Shown here piece by piece: positions 61,120 to 64,000 of a stretch of 64,000 nt of DNA. Under the pieces are notes generated by a model. The model was not told the DNA's origin. It did no database searches and worked only from the letters and a program-made list of their open reading frames with translations. The DNA comes from Arthrobacter sp. AL12. GTDB taxonomy: Bacteria; Actinomycetota; Actinomycetes; Actinomycetales; Micrococcaceae. The stretch lies in assembly GCF_029960645.1 (NCBI RefSeq), contig NZ_JASBQY010000002.1:196161-260160 (forward strand), in the 5' to 3' direction. How positions within the stretch are numbered: the stretch's first letter is position 1; the number at the start of each line of letters is the position of its first letter. The translations under genes were made by a program, and so were the position numbers.

Positions 61120-61389
61120 ATGAGGCTTGAAGGCTGGCATCTCATCATCATCATCGTTCTGGCTCTGGTGCTTTTCGCTGCACCCAAGCTGCCCGGCATG
61201 GCCCGGAGCCTGGGCCAGTCGATGCGCATCTTCAAGTCCGAAGTCCGGGAGATGAAGAAGGACGGCGCCGCAGACGCTGCGGACGGCTCCGAGCCCGTCG
61301 AAGGCCGGGTCGTGAACCACCCGAAGTCCGCCGGCACGGAAACCCGCACCGGAGACGGAACCGACGTTCCGCCGCCGAACCGCGCCTAA
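61120..61389 (+). CDS. tatA: Twin-arginine translocase subunit TatA
   Basis: An 89-residue subunit of the Tat protein-export system. It has an N-terminal membrane helix (G-W-H-L-I-I-I-I-V-L-A-L-V-L-F-A), the hinge P-K-L-P, an amphipathic helix (R-S-L-G-Q-S-M-R-I-F-K-S-E-V-R-E-M-K-K) and a charged, poorly structured tail. AAAGGA is found before the ATG. It is followed by tatC after 6 bp, and the pair is typical. TatB is not seen here. Confidence 0.95.
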   Translation: MRLEGWHLIIIIVLALVLFAAPKLPGMARSLGQSMRIFKSEVREMKKDGAADAADGSEPVEGRVVNHPKSAGTETRTGDGTDVPPPNRA

Positions 61390-61395
61390 CACCGC

Positions 61396-62232
61396 GTGGC
61401 AGTAACCATGGGCCGCCGGTCGAACCCCGAGGGGAGGATGGCGCTCCTCGACCACCTGAAAGAGCTGCGGAACCGTCTCTTCAAGTCCGCGATCGCCGTC
61501 GTGCTGGGGACCGTCGTCGGGTTCCTCGTGTACCAGCCCATGCTTGCGGCGCTCATCAAACCAATCGCTGACCTCAATGAACATGAGGGCCGGCAGGCGA
61601 CGCTGAACTTCGATGGTGTGGCCAGCTCTTTTGACCTCATGATCCAGGTTTCCGTCTTCCTGGGCCTGATCGTGGCGAGCCCGGTCTGGCTGTACCAGCT
61701 GTGGGCCTTCATCGTCCCCGGCCTGCACAAGAAGGAACGCCGGATGGCACTGTCCTTCGTGGCCGCCGCCGTTCCGCTGTTTGTGGGCGGCGTCCTGCTG
61801 GCCTGGCTGGTCCTCCCGAACGCGGTCCGGGTCCTGACCGATTTCACCCCCTCCGGGGGCTCCAACTTCATCAGCGCCCAGGTGTACTTGTCGTTTGTGC
61901 TGCGGCTCCTGCTGGCCTTCGGCATCGCCTTCCTGCTGCCGGTGGTCCTCGTCGGGCTGAACCTGGCCGGGATCATCAAAGGCAAGCAGCTGGTCAAGAG
62001 CTGGCGCATCACGGTGTTCCTCGTCTGCCTCTTCGCCGCCATGGCGGCGCCCGGCGCGGACGCGATGAGCATGTTCTACCTTGCCGGGCCGATGCTGCTC
62101 CTGTTCTTCGCCGCCATCGGTCTGTGCCTGCTCAACGACCGCCGCCGCGAACGGCGGGCCGTCAAACGGGCCGCCGAGACCGAAGCCACCGCGGACCGGG
62201 CGACTCCCAGCTCCGAGCTGGAGAATCTCTAG
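61396..62232 (+). CDS. tatC: Twin-arginine translocase subunit TatC
   Basis: A 278-residue integral membrane protein with six transmembrane helices, the signal-recognition component of the Tat pathway. The conserved N-terminal motif M-A-L-L-D-H-L-K-E-L-R-N-R-L-F-K-S-A lies at residues 15-32 when started at GTG 61396. V-S-V-F-L-G-L-I-V-A-S-P-V-W-L-Y-Q-L-W-A-F is the second signature. F-G-I-A-F-L-L-P-V-V-L-V-G-L-N follows. The start is uncertain between GTG 61396 and ATG 61408, since only the later part is conserved. Tat substrates are not identified in this window. Confidence 0.95.
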   Translation: MAVTMGRRSNPEGRMALLDHLKELRNRLFKSAIAVVLGTVVGFLVYQPMLAALIKPIADLNEHEGRQATLNFDGVASSFDLMIQVSVFLGLIVASPVWLYQLWAFIVPGLHKKERRMALSFVAAAVPLFVGGVLLAWLVLPNAVRVLTDFTPSGGSNFISAQVYLSFVLRLLLAFGIAFLLPVVLVGLNLAGIIKGKQLVKSWRITVFLVCLFAAMAAPGADAMSMFYLAGPMLLLFFAAIGLCLLNDRRRERRAVKRAAETEATADRATPSSELENL

Positions 62233-62256
62233 GCCATGGCGCACTAGGCTGGAAGC

Positions 62257-64000
62257 ATGTCCTCACTACCCGGGCCGGAATCGCCGTCTGACCGCTACCG
62301 CGCCAGTGCCGAGCGGGCCGCAGAAGCCAAAACCTATCTGGGCGGCTTCATCCGTTCGCTCGCTTTCGAACTCGACGACTTCCAGCGCGAGGCGTGCCTG
62401 TCCCTGCAGGCCGGCCGGGGCGTCCTGGTGGCCGCCCCCACCGGAGCCGGGAAGACCATCGTGGGGGAGTTCGCCATCTACCTGGCGCTCCAGCGCGGCC
62501 TCAAGGCCTTCTACACGACCCCGATCAAGGCCCTGTCCAACCAGAAGTATTCCGAGCTGGCCGACAAGTACGGTGCCGACCGGGTGGGCCTGCTGACCGG
62601 CGACACGTCCATCAACGGCGACGCCCCCGTCGTCGTGATGACCACCGAGGTCCTCCGCAACATGCTCTACGCGGACTCCAGCACCCTGGCCGACCTCGGC
62701 TACGTCGTGATGGACGAGGTGCACTACCTCGCGGACCGCTTCCGCGGGGCCGTCTGGGAAGAGGTCATCATCCACCTGCCCAGCGAGGTCCAGGTCGCCT
62801 CGCTCAGCGCCACCGTCTCCAACGCCGAGGAGTTCGGCGCCTGGCTGGACACGGTGCGCGGCCAGACCGACGTCATCGTGTCCGAGCACCGCCCGGTGCC
62901 GCTGTGGCAGCACGTGATGGTCGGACGGAAGATCGTGGACCTCTTCGCCGGCGACACCAGCTTCGATGAGATCGCCCCGGCCGGCGAGGCCGCTGTCGCC
63001 GCCGTGTCCGCCACCGCGGAAACCGCCGACCTGGCTGCCCGCCCCGGCTTCGAGGTCAACCCTGAGCTGCTTTCCATGGCCCGCGCCGAGAGCCAGATGA
63101 ACTTCCGCGGACGCTTCGGCCAGGGCGGCCGCGGCGTCCGGCGCCAGCGGAACCAGCGCGACGACGCACCGCAGGGCGGCCCCCGCAGCCCGGTCCGGAA
63201 GGCCAGCCGCCCCCAGGTCATCGCCAGCCTGGACCGGCAGGACCTGTTGCCGGCCATCACCTTCATCTTTTCCCGCGCGGGCTGCGACGCAGCGGTGGCG
63301 CAGTGCGTCGCGGCCGGGCTGTGGCTGACCACCGAGCAGGAACAGCTCATCATTGCCCGGCGCGTCGACGAGGCCGCCCAGGACATCCCCTCCGACGACC
63401 TGGACGTGCTCGGCTTCTGGAGCTGGCGCGACGGGCTGCTCCGCGGCCTGGCGGCCCATCACGCCGGCATGCTGCCCACCTTCAAAGAAGTCGTCGAGAA
63501 ACTCTTCGTCGACGGGCTCGTCAAGGCCGTGTTCGCGACCGAAACCCTGGCGCTGGGGGTCAACATGCCGGCACGTTCCGTCGTGCTGGAGAAGCTCGAC
63601 AAGTTCAACGGCGAAGCGCACGTCAACATCACCGCGGGGGAGTACACGCAGCTGACCGGTCGCGCCGGCCGCCGCGGGATCGACGTCGAAGGCCACGCCG
63701 TCGTGCTGTGGCAGCCCGGCACGGATCCGGCATCCGTCGCCGGCCTCGCCTCGCGGCGCACCTACCCGCTGAACTCCAGCTTCCGGCCCACGTACAACAT
63801 GTCGATCAACCTGCTGGCGCAATTCGGCCGGCCCCGGGCCCGGGAGATCCTCGAATCCTCCTTCGCCCAGTTCCAGGCCGACCGCTCCGTCGTCGGGCTG
63901 GCCAAACAGGTCCGCAGCCGCGAGGAATCCCTGGCCGGCTTCAGCAAGGCGATGAGCTGCCACCTGGGCGACTTCACCGACTACTCCCGGATCCGGCGGG
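62257..64000 (+). CDS. Superfamily II DEAD/DEAH-type helicase, HelY-like (C-terminus off window)
   Basis: 581 complete codons are present before the window ends. The helicase core carries Walker A A-P-T-G-A-G-K-T (about residues 60-67), the D-E-V-H motif in M-D-E-V-H-Y-L-A-D, S-A-T in L-S-A-T-V-S-N-A, and motif VI Q-L-T-G-R-A-G-R-R-G. An insert around 250-320 is rich in Gly/Arg (F-R-G-R-F-G-Q-G-G-R-G) and may bind RNA. The layout resembles HelY/Ski2-like actinobacterial helicases of about 900-1000 residues. ATG 62257 lies 24 bp after tatC, so it may share its transcript. The 3' half of the gene is outside the window. Confidence 0.93.
   Translation, partial: MSSLPGPESPSDRYRASAERAAEAKTYLGGFIRSLAFELDDFQREACLSLQAGRGVLVAAPTGAGKTIVGEFAIYLALQRGLKAFYTTPIKALSNQKYSELADKYGADRVGLLTGDTSINGDAPVVVMTTEVLRNMLYADSSTLADLGYVVMDEVHYLADRFRGAVWEEVIIHLPSEVQVASLSATVSNAEEFGAWLDTVRGQTDVIVSEHRPVPLWQHVMVGRKIVDLFAGDTSFDEIAPAGEAAVAAVSATAETADLAARPGFEVNPELLSMARAESQMNFRGRFGQGGRGVRRQRNQRDDAPQGGPRSPVRKASRPQVIASLDRQDLLPAITFIFSRAGCDAAVAQCVAAGLWLTTEQEQLIIARRVDEAAQDIPSDDLDVLGFWSWRDGLLRGLAAHHAGMLPTFKEVVEKLFVDGLVKAVFATETLALGVNMPARSVVLEKLDKFNGEAHVNITAGEYTQLTGRAGRRGIDVEGHAVVLWQPGTDPASVAGLASRRTYPLNSSFRPTYNMSINLLAQFGRPRAREILESSFAQFQADRSVVGLAKQVRSREESLAGFSKAMSCHLGDFTDYSRIRR

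Noticed and set aside
1..64000. rRNA operon, insertion sequence or prophage
   Set aside because: No 16S/23S sequences, transposase motifs, terminal repeats or phage structural genes were recognised on either strand.

Overview
The window comes from a GC-rich Gram-positive actinobacterium, most likely Arthrobacter/Pseudarthrobacter or a close Micrococcaceae relative. The evidence is the complete Pup-proteasome locus (arc/mpa, dop, pup, prcB, prcA, pafA and a fused pafBC), the mycothiol ligase gene mshC, an actinobacterial GT4-type glycogen synthase beside glgC, fadE5/fadA2/fabG4/htdX-like lipid genes, and strong G/C bias at third codon positions. The naming of the genus is inference. No rRNA, CRISPR array, insertion sequence or prophage was seen. 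There is one tRNA, tRNA-Leu(GAG).

Layout. 1-11.3 kb: end of an SDR gene, a small heat-shock protein, serB, a lone ABC ATPase with a TauE-type exporter, an rRNA/tRNA methyltransferase, ribosomal protein L31 type B, a lipoate-ligase-like protein with a permuted domain order, and a YeiH transporter-pepN pair. 11.3-14.8 kb: a circularly permuted ATP-grasp / alpha-E / transglutaminase operon. 14.8-19.5 kb: a DosS-like GAF sensor kinase, a convergent DosR-like response regulator, a universal stress protein and two paralogous PNPOx-like flavin proteins, with candidate DosR-type boxes in the intergenic regions. 19.5-23.8 kb: an unusual zinc-ribbon SDR and divergent glgC/glgA. 23.8-30.6 kb: an acyl-CoA dehydrogenase and TetR divergent from thiolase, FabG4-like and MaoC-like genes, with a perfect palindrome between the two arms. 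30.6-39.7 kb: FUSC exporter, a 1-kb stretch of atypical composition, a glutathionyl-hydroquinone-reductase-like protein, M50 protease with DksA-like protein, hemerythrin, malQ, a secreted phosphoesterase and tRNA-Leu. 39.7-48.9 kb: M20 peptidase, acyl-CoA dehydrogenase, aldo/keto reductase, uppP, mshC, PAC2 protein, HAD phosphatase and a site-2 protease. 49.0-64.0 kb: trmI, the Pup-proteasome genes, two FKBP isomerases, pafBC, tatAC and the start of a helY-like helicase.

How the genes work together. The best-understood system is pupylation. Dop converts the C-terminal Gln of Pup to Glu, PafA ligates Pup to substrates, Mpa unfolds them and PrcAB degrades them; PafBC is the family of DNA-damage transcription activators. 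The most interesting hypothesis is a small DosR/DosS-type stress regulon at 14.8-19.5 kb, possibly extending to the Hsp20 gene at 265. It rests on 14-bp dyads resembling the mycobacterial DosR box and needs a genome-wide motif search. I did not find a clearly undescribed system. The least explained sequence is 31701-32764, where no reading frame is convincing on either strand.
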